Source: Rhodoferax sp. OV413
Lineage (GTDB): Bacteria > Pseudomonadota > Gammaproteobacteria > Burkholderiales > Burkholderiaceae_C
Reading direction: 5' to 3'
Length of the DNA: 64,000 bases
Assembly: GCF_900104385.1 (NCBI RefSeq)
Contig: NZ_FNJA01000002.1
Span: 124,001-188,000 of the forward strand
The translations under genes and the position numbers were made by a program. Below, piece by piece: positions 1 to 8,734 of this stretch; positions within the stretch are counted from its first letter, which is position 1; every line of letters starts with the position of its first letter. The notes under the pieces were generated by a model. It saw nothing but the letters and a program-made list of their open reading frames with translations, did no database searches and was not told where the DNA came from.

Positions 1-275
1 GCCCGTTCCGCAGCTCCACGGTTCAAGCCTTCATCAAAGGCATTGGCCGGCACCGCCACCCCGAGCGTGAAACGGACCCACCAAGGGTCTAGGCGCCTGT
101 GGCAGGCGTACTGCCCTGAGTCAATCAACTACTTTTTAAGCATGAAACCCAGCTCTCTTTCCACGCTTTTGCCTCAGATTCCTCCGCGCCCGGGCAGCAG
201 TGGGAATAGGTTTGGTAGCGGCCACTGCATGAGGCCCGTAGGCCCACTGGGGGTACAAAGTGGCAGGACACAGCC
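1..275. other. Window-edge stretch without a confident gene
   Basis: This is the left edge of the window, before the first receiver gene. One plus-strand frame stays open from base 3 to a TAG at 90-92 and could be the last 29 codons of a gene starting outside the window, but the peptide matches nothing I recognise. The remainder reads as leader for the receiver gene at 276, and no clear promoter or terminator is visible. Confidence 0.3.
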
Positions 276-650
276 ATGCGTGTAGTGGTACTGGAAGACA
301 GTGCGGTGGTCCTGCGCGAGCTGGAACTGATCCTGCGGGCCATGGGCGCCAAGCTGGTGTTCACGACCGCTACAGCGGATGAGGCGATGGACTGGTTCAG
401 GCTCAACCCCTCGGCTTGGGACCTGGTGGTTATCGACCTGTTCCTCGCCTCCGGCAATGGGTTCCAGCTGCTGGACATCTGCCGTGGGCGGTCGCCAGCG
501 CAGCGTGCGGTGATTCTGTCCAACTATTCGGGCAGCTATGTCCGAGAGCACGCCCTGCGCGCAGGGGCCGACGCATTTTTCGATAAGTCTTTCGACATGG
601 AGAAGATGGTCGATTTTTGTATCGATTTCCACCAAAACCTCAAGGCTTAA
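276..650 (+). CDS. Single-domain response regulator receiver protein (CheY-like)
   Basis: This 124-residue protein is a stand-alone receiver domain that would accept a phosphoryl group from a histidine kinase. It begins with the acidic patch (VVVLEDS), has the phospho-acceptor Asp in VVIDLFLA near residue 52, and the conserved Lys in FFDKS near residue 106. No output domain follows, so it would act by protein contact or as a phosphate shuttle. The ATG is preceded by AGGA at a normal distance. About 270 bases of apparently non-coding sequence separate it from the next gene. A hybrid histidine kinase at 4563-6071 is a possible partner, which is inference from proximity only. Confidence 0.85.
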   Translation: MRVVVLEDSAVVLRELELILRAMGAKLVFTTATADEAMDWFRLNPSAWDLVVIDLFLASGNGFQLLDICRGRSPAQRAVILSNYSGSYVREHALRAGADAFFDKSFDMEKMVDFCIDFHQNLKA

Positions 651-923
651 AAGCTGCCCGCGCCTTACCTAGACCGCAGCGGATGCGGCCGCATTTCGTG
701 CGTGGGGGCGCAGGAAGAATCGCACGATTTCCGCAGAAGCGGCCGGCCCGTTCACATCGGTGTAAGACTCCTCTGCACTTCCACCGAACCATGTGTGGGA
801 ACTCGCGTAGAAATGCAACAAAAAGCTAGCAGCATCCCGTCCTACGGCATGCCAGGAGGGAAGCCGACAGCCGCCTTTCGTGGCCCGCAGCACCATGCAG
901 TCTCATATTTTTGGAGACACAGC

Positions 924-1892
924 GTGAACGACACCATACTGCCCGGCCCGAGGAATGTTGCCCAAGGGGCTGCATCCAACTATCTACAAAGTCCGGCGCC
1001 GCCGGCAAGCGCCGTCTCCTGGGCGGCCATCGTCGCAGGCGCCGCAGGCGCTGCTGCACTGTCGTTGATCCTGCTCATCCTGGGGGTGGGCCTGGGACTT
1101 TCTTCTGTCTCGCCTTGGTCTGGCCAGGGGGCAACGGCCAGCACCTTCGGCATCTCGACGATTCTGTGGATTTCGTTCACCCAACTTGCTGCGGCCGGCA
1201 TGGGCGGTTACCTGGCGGGTCGTCTGCGCACACGTTGGGCGGCAGTTCATACGGACGAGGTGTACTTTCGTGACACCGCCCATGGATTTCTGGCCTGGGC
1301 AGTTGCCACTTTGGTGACTGCCGCTTTGCTGACGTCCACTATAGGCGGCATCGTTAATGGTGGCGTGCAAGCCGGTGCCAACATGGTTTCAGGCGCGGCA
1401 AGCACTGCAGCGAATGCAATGCCTGCACTGAGCGCTGCCGCCAAGCAGGACGCTGCGTTTGCAGACCAGGGCTATTTCGTCGACGGCCTGTTCCGAAAAA
1501 GCATGGCGGCTCCCGCCCCGGATGCTGCGGCCAGTGCGTCCGCCGGTGTCAGCAAGGATGAGGCTGCGTCTTCGTCGGCAGAGGCCGGCCGCATTTTCGC
1601 CAGCGCCATCGGCAAAGGGACTTTGCCAGCCGACGATCTGAAGTACCTAGGCCAATTGGTCGCACAGCGCACGGGCATGCCGCAGGCAGATGCCGAGAAG
1701 CGGGTGACCGAGGTATTTGGACGCTTGCAGGCCAGCGCCAAGGATGCAGAAGCGGCAGCCCGTAATGCGGCCGACAAGGCCAGAAAAGCCTCTGCGTACA
1801 GCGCGCTGTGGCTATTCGTTTCCCTGCTGATTGGCGCCTTTGTTGCCAGTCTGGCCGCGACCTACGGCGGTCGTCAGCGCGACCTTTTCTAA
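924..1892 (+). CDS. Membrane protein of unknown function, Ala-rich
   Basis: This 322-residue protein has no function I can assign. I chose the GTG at 924 because it follows a GGAG element (TTTGGAGACACAGC), although the frame is open further upstream. Hydrophobic segments lie near residues 32-60, 78-100 and 125-150, and a last one near 295-315. Between the third and last is a long Ala-rich, charged, probably helical region. The topology suggests an inner-membrane protein with a large helical loop. It lies just upstream of a 24-residue hydrophobic peptide with a strong ribosome site, which may be co-transcribed. Similar proteins are usually annotated only as hypothetical. Confidence 0.7.
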   Translation: MNDTILPGPRNVAQGAASNYLQSPAPPASAVSWAAIVAGAAGAAALSLILLILGVGLGLSSVSPWSGQGATASTFGISTILWISFTQLAAAGMGGYLAGRLRTRWAAVHTDEVYFRDTAHGFLAWAVATLVTAALLTSTIGGIVNGGVQAGANMVSGAASTAANAMPALSAAAKQDAAFADQGYFVDGLFRKSMAAPAPDAAASASAGVSKDEAASSSAEAGRIFASAIGKGTLPADDLKYLGQLVAQRTGMPQADAEKRVTEVFGRLQASAKDAEAAARNAADKARKASAYSALWLFVSLLIGAFVASLAATYGGRQRDLF

Positions 1893-1915
1893 CACCCAAC
1901 CCAAGGAGGCATTTG

Positions 1916-1990
1916 ATGCGTTCACTGCTTTTGCTATTTCTGGGGATACCGATCCCCATCATTATTCTCATTGCCCTTTTCGTCCACTAG
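1916..1990 (+). CDS. 24-residue hydrophobic membrane peptide
   Basis: A very short reading frame encodes a peptide that is almost wholly one membrane helix (MRSLLLLFLGIPIPIIILI, ending ALFVH). A perfect Shine-Dalgarno, AAGGAGG at 1904-1910, sits six bases before the ATG and argues that it is translated. It lies 23 bases after the preceding membrane-protein gene and 44 bases before the hemerythrin gene, probably in the same transcript. I cannot assign a function. Its size and composition resemble small membrane proteins that bind and modulate larger membrane complexes, but that is only an analogy. Confidence 0.6.
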   Translation: MRSLLLLFLGIPIPIIILIALFVH

Positions 1991-2034
1991 GCGGCAGAGC
2001 TTCTGCCACCACAAACCATCTAAGGAATCACACC

Positions 2035-2523
2035 ATGGCGACCTTGACCAAGACAACTGTCCCTCCAGCCACTTCGAAACCCCAAGAGGCAACGGCCATG
2101 CTGCGGGCCGACCACAAGCGGGTCAGCGAGCTGTTTGCGGAGTACGACAAAGCCCGCTCTGATACCAAGAAAAAAGACTTGGTCAGCACCATCTGCACGG
2201 AGCTGAGCGTCCACGCGCAAGTCGAGGAGGAAATCTTCTACCCCGCCGTCAAACGTGCATTGCGCGACAAAGAGCTGGTTCCAGAAGCCACGGTGGAACA
2301 CGCGACACTGAAGGACCTGATCGCCCAAGTGGATGGGATCACCCCCGACGGTGAAATGTTCGATGCAAAGGTCAAGGTCTTGTCCGAGTACGTGAAGCAC
2401 CACGTCAAGGAGGAACAGACAGAAATGTTCCCCAAAGCCAAGAAGACCAACTTGGACATGCTTGCGCTGGGTGCCCAGATGGCATCGCGCAAGAGCGAAT
2501 TGCTGGCCGGCCGAATAGCTTGA
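2035..2523 (+). CDS. Hemerythrin HHE domain-containing protein
   Basis: This 162-residue cytoplasmic protein is a four-helix hemerythrin-like protein expected to bind a di-iron centre. The metal-ligand pattern is visible: an His in LRADHKRV near residue 27, HAQVEEEIFYP near 62-72, an His in VEHATL, and the C-terminal HHVKEEQTEMFP pattern. Such proteins bind oxygen or nitric oxide or sense iron and oxygen; which applies here cannot be told from the sequence. I chose the ATG at 2035, preceded by AAGGA. The location beside signalling proteins fits a stress or redox role, but this is inference. Confidence 0.88.
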   Translation: MATLTKTTVPPATSKPQEATAMLRADHKRVSELFAEYDKARSDTKKKDLVSTICTELSVHAQVEEEIFYPAVKRALRDKELVPEATVEHATLKDLIAQVDGITPDGEMFDAKVKVLSEYVKHHVKEEQTEMFPKAKKTNLDMLALGAQMASRKSELLAGRIA

Positions 2524-2606
2524 GTCGGAGTAACACAGCCTAGCGCCGTTATCCAGGCCATTGCCAGAAGTTTCAAAGGCAGTGGTCTGGCTAATTCGCG
2601 GGATGT

Positions 2607-2993
2607 TTATGTGCGCTGCGGCGGAAAGAGTTTTTGAATATCGCTGGCCAGTACAGGTTTTACAAAATGGTGGTCGACCAAGGCAAATGCCGCATTGACC
2701 CGGGGATCCAAAGTGCTGCTTCCGGTTACTGCAACCAAAATCACGTCGTCGCCAAACTTGGCGCGCAGGTGGCGTGCGAGATCCAAACCATCCATTCCGG
2801 GCATTGCAATGTCCAGCAATACGCACAGGGGTGTTGAGGTTTCGATCGCGTCCAATGCATCCTGTGCGCTGAACGCCATGCGTACGCTGTAGCCGTCGAT
2901 TTCAAGCAGCATCGCCAGCGATTCCGCGGCATCAGGCACATCGTCCACCACCAAAATATCGATAAGATCTGATTTGAAAGAATTTGCTTTCAT
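2607..2993 (-). CDS. Single-domain response regulator receiver protein
   Basis: This 128-residue stand-alone receiver domain has the acidic pair in ILVVDDVPDAAES, the phospho-acceptor Asp in VLLDIAMPGMDG, the conserved Thr/Ser region in VAVTGSS and the Lys in HFVKPV. I chose the start at 2993 because a GGAGG element (GGTGGAGGAGTAAATCC) lies just before that ATG; a longer in-frame version reaches 3041. It is divergent from the KaiC-like gene, with about 105 bases between the starts. Its sequence strongly resembles the C-terminal receiver of the hybrid kinase at 4563-6071, so the two may share a phosphorelay. Confidence 0.87.
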   Translation of the reverse strand: MKANSFKSDLIDILVVDDVPDAAESLAMLLEIDGYSVRMAFSAQDALDAIETSTPLCVLLDIAMPGMDGLDLARHLRAKFGDDVILVAVTGSSTLDPRVNAAFALVDHHFVKPVLASDIQKLFPPQRT

Positions 2994-3099
2994 TGGATTT
3001 ACTCCTCCACCTAATGTCCAAACCATTCTGGCATAGGGCACAGTTTCTAAATGTTTCTAGTTTGCTGAATAGGCGCGTTGCATATTGGGAGTGATGTAT

Positions 3100-4563
3100 A
3101 TGCTTTCCACAGGAATACCGGGGCTCGATACCGTTTTGGAAGGTGGGCTGACCAAGGACCGCATCTATCTGGTGGAGGGTGAACCAGGCACCGGCAAAAC
3201 CACCACCGGCCTGCAGTTTTTGCTGGAGGGCATACGCCAAGGAGAGTCGGTTCTGTACATCACCTTGGCAGAGACCCAGCAGGAACTCGCGGCGGTTGCC
3301 TTATCCCATGGCTGGGACATATCGGACTTGCATGTCCACGAAGTACTGCCCGCCGAAGACATGTTGAACGCGGATACGCAGTACACGATGTTCCACCCCT
3401 CGGAGGTGGAGCTGTCCGATATGTTGAAAACCATCTTGACCGCGGTGGAGGAAAAAAAGCCCGTCCGCATCGTGCTGGATTCATTGTCCGAACTGCAACT
3501 CCTAGCGGAGTCCCCACTGCGCTACCGGCGCCAAGTTCTGGCGCTCAAACAGTTTTTTGCGAGGCGCCAGTGCACGGTGCTGATGCTGGACGATCGCACG
3601 TCTTCGCTGGGTGATTTGCAGGTCCGCAGCATTGCCCACGGCGTGATCCAGCTGGACCATTCCGTGAAGGACTACGGCAAAGAGCGCCGGCGGCTGCGCA
3701 TCGTCAAATACCGCGGCCACAGCTTTGTTGGCGGGCTGCATGACTACGTACTGCACCGCGGCGGATTGGAAGTCCATCCCCGCTTGGTGGCTTCTGAGAC
3801 GCGAGCCATCAATGCCCGTCGGCAGCTGAGCAGTGGCTTGGCCGATCTAGACCTTCTGTTGGGCGGCGGGATTGAGGAGGGTACCAGCACGCTGATTGTG
3901 GGCCCCCCTGGCACCGGCAAGTCTTCGCTGGCGGCGCAGTTCGTGTCCGCGGCCCACTCGCGCGGTGAAAAGACGTCGATGTTTTTGTTCGAGGAATCTG
4001 CCAGTAATTTGCTGCACCGTGCCGACGGACTGAATATGACCTTGCGCAGTGCGATAGACACCGGCCAGCTGACCATACAGCAGGTGGATCCAGCGGAACT
4101 GACGCCGGGGCAGTTCTCTGCGGCCATCGTGGCAGCGGTGCAGCGCGGTACCCGCGTGGTGGTGATCGACAGCTTGAACGGCTATTTGCAGGCAGTGCCG
4201 GATGAGCGATTCCTGGTGACGCATCTGCATGAAATCTTGACCTATCTGGGACAAAACAAAGTGGCCACCATTTTGGTGGGCGTGCAGCAAGGCATGCTGG
4301 GAAGCACCATGTCTACGGCCTTGGACGCCAGCTACGTTGCGGACAACGTTTTGATGCTGCGCTATTTTGAAGACGACGGAGAAATCAAGCAGGCCGTATC
4401 GGTATTCAAGAAGCGCGGCAGTATGCACGAACGCACGATCCGGGCTTTTTCCATGTCCAAAGAGGGCATCAAGGTTGGCCAGGTTTTGCGAGGCTACCGC
4501 GGCATCCTCACGGGCGTGCCAGTGTCTCTGACGGAACACAAGGCACCGGCGGCGTCGCCCTGA
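3100..4563 (+). CDS. KaiC-like RecA-fold ATPase with two KaiC domains
   Basis: This protein of about 487 residues carries two tandem RecA-like KaiC domains. The first has Walker A GEPGTGKTTTG near residue 30 and Walker B RIVLDSLSEL. The second has GPPGTGKSSLAAQ near 270, a Glu pair in FLFEES, and Walker B VVVIDSLNG. The C-terminal stretch FKKRGSMHERTIRAF is typical of KaiC CII domains. The cyanobacterial Ser-Thr phosphorylation pair appears not to be conserved (ASYVADN at that place), so clock-type autophosphorylation is doubtful. No kaiA or kaiB is nearby. I prefer the ATG at 3100 because GGGA lies about nine bases before it; upstream TTG, GTG and ATG codons at 3085-3094 are alternatives. 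The stop overlaps the start of the hybrid kinase gene, implying translational coupling. Confidence 0.88.
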   Translation: MLSTGIPGLDTVLEGGLTKDRIYLVEGEPGTGKTTTGLQFLLEGIRQGESVLYITLAETQQELAAVALSHGWDISDLHVHEVLPAEDMLNADTQYTMFHPSEVELSDMLKTILTAVEEKKPVRIVLDSLSELQLLAESPLRYRRQVLALKQFFARRQCTVLMLDDRTSSLGDLQVRSIAHGVIQLDHSVKDYGKERRRLRIVKYRGHSFVGGLHDYVLHRGGLEVHPRLVASETRAINARRQLSSGLADLDLLLGGGIEEGTSTLIVGPPGTGKSSLAAQFVSAAHSRGEKTSMFLFEESASNLLHRADGLNMTLRSAIDTGQLTIQQVDPAELTPGQFSAAIVAAVQRGTRVVVIDSLNGYLQAVPDERFLVTHLHEILTYLGQNKVATILVGVQQGMLGSTMSTALDASYVADNVLMLRYFEDDGEIKQAVSVFKKRGSMHERTIRAFSMSKEGIKVGQVLRGYRGILTGVPVSLTEHKAPAASP

Positions 4564-6071
4564 TGGAACTCGGTGTACTCATCTACCTGACCACGGGGCA
4601 AGATGCGTTCTTGACGCAGAAACTCCTCGACGCCGCACAGATCAAAGTCCGCGTTTGCAGAGGCCCCCGAGAATTGGCAACCCGGCTCAGCGAGGGGGTG
4701 GGCGCCTTGCTGCTGGCCGAAGAGGTCTTGGGCGGCACCGAGGGTGTGCTGCGCCAATTCATCGTGCAGCAGCCCACGTGGTCGGACTTGCCCGTGCTCT
4801 TGCTGACAAAGAACGGCATGGACTCGTTGGAAATTCAAAGTGCTGTGGAGCATCTGGGCAATGTGACGCTGCTGGAGCGGCCGGTGCGCACGATGGCGCT
4901 CCTGAGCTTTGTCAAATCGGCACTTCGGGCGCGCGAGCGCCAGTACCAGGTTCGTGCCTTCAACCAGCGCAAAGACGAGTTTCTCGCCACGCTGGCCCAC
5001 GAATTGCGCAATCCTTTGGCCCCTATCCTTAATGCTGCCGGTATCTTTGAGCGCCTGTACCCATCCGCCCAGACGACCAAACTGGTGGACATGGTCAACC
5101 GGCAGATCAAACACCTGACACGGCTGGTCGATGACCTGATGGAAGTGGCCCGCATCAACACCGGGAAAATTGAGCTGCAGCCCGCGAAAACTTCGGTGGC
5201 GCAAGTGGTCAGCCATGCACTTGAAATCGCCGATGCTTCGCTGCGGGAACGGCGGCACCAGGTAGCAGTGCTACTGCCGCAGCCAGACATTCCGCTGCAT
5301 GCCGACCACGTGCGGCTGGTTCAAAGTCTGGCCAACATCATCGTCAATGCCGCTAAATTTACCCCGCCGGAAGGCAAGATATCGGTCACGGCCGAGGTCG
5401 ACGGAGTCTCGGCGTTCTTTCGGGTGAAAGACAGCGGCAAAGGCCTCAGCAAAAAGGGCCTGGCAAGCATCTTCCACATGTTCGCCCAGGAACGGGCCGC
5501 GGGTGAGCCCTCTACGGGCTTGGGAATCGGGCTCCACCTGGCAAAGGTGTTTACCGAAATGCATGGCGGCTCGATTTCTGCAAGCAGCCCTGGGCTGGGG
5601 CAAGGCAGCGAGTTCACCATCCAGGTGCCCATCACGCCGCAGGGGCATCCTCTGTCATTCCCCGCGGCACCGACCGTACCCGCCGTGCAAAACCTGCCTC
5701 GCCATGTACTGGTGGTGGACGACAACCAAGACGCTGCCGACAGCCTTGCCGAGTTTCTGGCGCTCCAGGGCATAGAAGTCTCCGTTGTTTACGATGGCCA
5801 CTCGGCCGTGAGCTCGGTGTGCCAGCGCTTACCGAATGCTGTCGTGATGGACATCGGTATGCCCGGGATGAATGGCTACGACACAGCCCGTGAAATCAGG
5901 CGTCTGCTACCTGGCAAACAACCCTTGTTGATCGCATTGACCGGATGGGGCCAGCATGCGGACCGCAGCTTGGCCCGGGATGCCGGGTTTGACTTCCATT
6001 TTGTAAAACCAGTCAATGTCCAGCGGCTGCTTGCTTGCCTGGGTGGCCCGTCAGATGCCAGTGGTATATGA
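4563..6071 (+). CDS. Hybrid sensor histidine kinase/response regulator
   Basis: This 502-residue protein has a degenerate receiver-like N-terminal domain (about residues 1-120), a HisKA dimerisation domain with the phospho-His in ATLAHELRNPLAP near 145, an HATPase domain (N box IIVNAAKF, G1 VKDSGKG, G2 GIGLHLAK), and a C-terminal receiver with VVDDNQDAADS, Asp in VVMDIGMPGMNG and Lys in HFVKPV. No transmembrane segment is evident, so it should be cytoplasmic. Its ATG overlaps the TGA of the KaiC-like gene. KaiC-like ATPases coupled to hybrid kinases suggest that the ATPase feeds into the phosphorelay. The signal sensed is unknown. Confidence 0.9.
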   Translation: MELGVLIYLTTGQDAFLTQKLLDAAQIKVRVCRGPRELATRLSEGVGALLLAEEVLGGTEGVLRQFIVQQPTWSDLPVLLLTKNGMDSLEIQSAVEHLGNVTLLERPVRTMALLSFVKSALRARERQYQVRAFNQRKDEFLATLAHELRNPLAPILNAAGIFERLYPSAQTTKLVDMVNRQIKHLTRLVDDLMEVARINTGKIELQPAKTSVAQVVSHALEIADASLRERRHQVAVLLPQPDIPLHADHVRLVQSLANIIVNAAKFTPPEGKISVTAEVDGVSAFFRVKDSGKGLSKKGLASIFHMFAQERAAGEPSTGLGIGLHLAKVFTEMHGGSISASSPGLGQGSEFTIQVPITPQGHPLSFPAAPTVPAVQNLPRHVLVVDDNQDAADSLAEFLALQGIEVSVVYDGHSAVSSVCQRLPNAVVMDIGMPGMNGYDTAREIRRLLPGKQPLLIALTGWGQHADRSLARDAGFDFHFVKPVNVQRLLACLGGPSDASGI

Positions 6072-6082
6072 AGTGTCCACCA

Positions 6083-6148
6083 TTTTGCTATCAAAAAAGT
6101 AGCTGCTTGCGCTGATTAAATATGCGCTAGCGGCCTATTTCATATAAA
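6083..6148 (+). repeat. Dispersed Comamonadaceae-type intergenic repeat, copy 1
   Basis: An AT-rich imperfect palindromic element between the hybrid kinase and the next gene. It contains GCTATCAAAAAAGTAGCTGC followed by GCGCTAGCGGCCTATTTCAT. Related copies, in either orientation, occur at 28623-28675, 41841-41890, 51391-51444, 55272-55334 and 60545-60578. I recall very similar sequences scattered through Comamonadaceae genomes, but could not check this. Confidence 0.75.
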
Positions 6149-6218
6149 TAGTAATCCGTAGGTTGTCAGACCCTGCCCACAGTTCCCTCGCCATGGCTTC
6201 CGTGCCAAGATAGGTTGT

Positions 6219-6722
6219 ATGAAATCTTTGCTCCCGCTGTTCCGCATCATCCATGGGCTGGTCGCCCTGCTGTTTGCCTGCGCTGCGCTCATGCTGATTG
6301 CCATTGCGGCGCGCATGGGCTGGCAGGCGTTTGCCAACGGCTGGGACGCGGTGGCTGCGCAGGCCATCATTGAGGCGATCGGGCTGCTGGCGGCGGCCGT
6401 GGTGGCCTTGCAGATTGCCGAAACCATCACCGAAGAAGAAGTGATACGCGATGCCGACATCAGCGCGCCCACCCGGGTGCGGCGCTTTCTGTCGCGCTTC
6501 TTCGTTGTGGTGGTGGTCGCCCTGGCCATCGAAGGCCTGGTGGCCACGTTCAAGGCGCTGCACGAAGACCCGACCCAGCTACCGTATGCTGCCAGCACAC
6601 TCGTGGCCACCGCCTTGCTGCTAGCCGCCTGGGGCGTGTTCGTGCACCTGAACCGTTCTGCCGAAGAACTGGAGCCCGAGGCCATGGAAGACGCCAAGCG
6701 CGAAGACAAAAAATTGCAGTAA
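6219..6722 (+). CDS. Integral membrane protein of unknown function
   Basis: This 167-residue protein has four likely transmembrane helices at about residues 8-30, 45-67, 90-110 and 122-145, followed by a charged cytoplasmic tail rich in Glu and Lys. A conserved-looking loop, IAETITEEEVIRDADISAP, lies between helices two and three. No catalytic motif is recognised. It stands alone between a dispersed repeat and the convergent DipZ gene, so context gives no functional hint. About 220 bases without a gene follow it. Confidence 0.75.
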   Translation: MKSLLPLFRIIHGLVALLFACAALMLIAIAARMGWQAFANGWDAVAAQAIIEAIGLLAAAVVALQIAETITEEEVIRDADISAPTRVRRFLSRFFVVVVVALAIEGLVATFKALHEDPTQLPYAASTLVATALLLAAWGVFVHLNRSAEELEPEAMEDAKREDKKLQ

Positions 6723-6945
6723 CCGGGATCGTGGTGCGCAAACCCATCGGCGACCGCCGTCCAGCGGGCTACGATGGACGGTTCTCAGCATTGTTGAAAA
6801 GTGCTTGCCTTGCAGTGTGGCAATCGAGGATGGGCGCGAAACGCGAACGTCAAACCGGGCCTTGGGCAGATCGTCCAATTCTTGCAAGCCTGCTGCCCGC
6901 GCCGTGTTGCAGGCTAGATGTCACTGGTCGACAAGTCAGAGTGCT

Positions 6946-8697
6946 TCATCCGAATGTAAAGGCATAGCCCCGTGCTCCCGGGTCGAGGAATTGGATCTCC
7001 AACGTACGCGGTTTGACCGCGCCGCTCTGGCGCACCAGCTGGTACAGCCGGGTCGCGTCCAGGCGGCCATTGCCCTCGGCGTCCACGTCCGTGCCGTGGT
7101 TGATGCCGGGCGGCTGGCCGTCCAGCGTCAGGCGAAAGCGCAGCGGCTGGCCGGATACCGCGCCCAGCACCAGATTGGCGTCGCGGGCCTGGAAGCGCAG
7201 CGCCAGGCGGTTGCCGGCCTGGTTGGCTTCCACGTACTCCGGCTTAAGCGTCCAGTTGCCGGCCAGCGACCAGGTATTGGCCTGCAGCGCGGCGGGTGTG
7301 TAGCTTGTGGCTTTCTCGGGCATGGCGCTGCCATTGACGCGCAGGCCGCCGCCCTTTTCATAGCCCAGATAGGTTTCAGGGCTGCGCAGCGTGTCCGTGT
7401 CGGCCGCCAGGCCCAGGCCCTGGGTGTCCGCTTGCACAGCAGCCTGGGCGGTGTTTGCCGTGGCAGCGCCGGCTTCGCGCAGCAGGTCTTCGATCACGCG
7501 TTCCGAGGCCGCATAGCCACCTTCGCCGAACTGGTGGTGCCGCACGCGGCCCTGCGCGTCGACGAAGTAGAGCGCCGGCCAGTACTGGTTGCCAAAAGCG
7601 CGCCAGATGCGGAAGTCGTTGTCCTGCACCACCGGGTAGCTGATCTGCAGGTCTTTCAAGGCTTTCTTGACGTTGCCGGGGTCCTTCTCGAAGGCGAATT
7701 CCGGGGCGTGCACGCCGACCACCACCAGGCCACGGTCGGCGTACTTCTGTGCCCAAGCTTTCACATAGGGCAGGGTGCGCAGGCAGTTGACGCAGGAGTA
7801 GGTCCAGAAGTTCACCAGCACCACCTTGCCACGCAGCGCGGGGATGGATTGGGGCGCGGCGTTAAGCCACTGCGTGCCGCCGTCCAGGCTGGCCCGCGTG
7901 GACTCCACCGGTAGTTTGCTGGGCCGTGGCGCGCCGTTGTCGGGGCGGGCGGCGTTGCCGTCTGGCAGTTCTGCCGCGTTGGCCGCCGGCATCACGCGCT
8001 GCAATAGGCTGGCCTCCAGCCCGGCGCCGCCAGCGCCGCTGAATGCGCCAAGCAGGCGTGTATCCAGGCCGGTGGCAACAGCTACGACGCCGGCCAGCAT
8101 GGCCGCGCCCACCACGCGGCGGCCGGCCACGCCGGGTAGCCAGCGCGCTTTCAAGGTGGCCAGGGTATTGGCGCTCAGCCGCAATGCAGCCCACAGCGCC
8201 ACGGCAGCACCCGCAGCGTAGGACAGCAGCAGGAGTGATGTGTGGGCACTGGGGCCGAGCAGGGCGGCGCTGGACAGCACCAGGCCCAGCACCGGGCCGG
8301 CGCAGGGTGACCAGATCAGACCGGTAGCCACCCCAAGCAGCGCGGAGCCAAGCCAGGGGCTTCGCGTCTCCAGGCGCGCCAGCCGCTCACCGGCGTTGAC
8401 CAGCGGGCGGCTCCACCACCTGGCTAGGCCGGGCAGCATCAACGAGGCCGCGAACAGGGCCAGGCAGAGCAGGGCGAACCCACGGCCGACCTGGTTCAGC
8501 TGCGCGGCCCAGGCCCCGGCCACCGCGCCCAGCGAGGCCACCGCCGCAAAGGCCAGGGCCATGCCCGCCAGCAAGGGCAGCGGGCCTTGTGTGAAGGGCC
8601 GGCCCTGGCGGGCGAACACAAAGGGCAGGACCGGCAGGATGCAGGGGCTGAGCAGGGTCAGCATGCCGGCGGCGAAGGCAAGGAGGTACAGCGTCAT
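6946..8697 (-). CDS. dipZ: DipZ-like fusion: CcdA/DsbD membrane domain plus thioredoxin-like domain
   Basis: This 583-residue protein joins three parts. Residues 1-240 are a CcdA/DsbD-type polytopic membrane domain with the redox Cys in LLSPCILP near residue 19 and in WSPCAGP. A periplasmic TlpA-like thioredoxin fold follows, with the CxxC motif in FWTYSCVNCLRTLP near residue 300. The C-terminal domain (about 440-583) resembles the carbohydrate-binding-like domain found in DipZ. It should carry reducing equivalents from cytoplasmic thioredoxin across the membrane to exported thiols. The ATG is preceded by CGGAG. It lies 37 bases downstream of the hydrolase gene on the same strand and is likely co-transcribed with it. 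Confidence 0.88.
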   Translation of the reverse strand: MTLYLLAFAAGMLTLLSPCILPVLPFVFARQGRPFTQGPLPLLAGMALAFAAVASLGAVAGAWAAQLNQVGRGFALLCLALFAASLMLPGLARWWSRPLVNAGERLARLETRSPWLGSALLGVATGLIWSPCAGPVLGLVLSSAALLGPSAHTSLLLLSYAAGAAVALWAALRLSANTLATLKARWLPGVAGRRVVGAAMLAGVVAVATGLDTRLLGAFSGAGGAGLEASLLQRVMPAANAAELPDGNAARPDNGAPRPSKLPVESTRASLDGGTQWLNAAPQSIPALRGKVVLVNFWTYSCVNCLRTLPYVKAWAQKYADRGLVVVGVHAPEFAFEKDPGNVKKALKDLQISYPVVQDNDFRIWRAFGNQYWPALYFVDAQGRVRHHQFGEGGYAASERVIEDLLREAGAATANTAQAAVQADTQGLGLAADTDTLRSPETYLGYEKGGGLRVNGSAMPEKATSYTPAALQANTWSLAGNWTLKPEYVEANQAGNRLALRFQARDANLVLGAVSGQPLRFRLTLDGQPPGINHGTDVDAEGNGRLDATRLYQLVRQSGAVKPRTLEIQFLDPGARGYAFTFG

Positions 8698-8734
8698 GGC
8701 GGCTCCGGTAGGTGCTTGGTGGGGGCTTGTGGGC

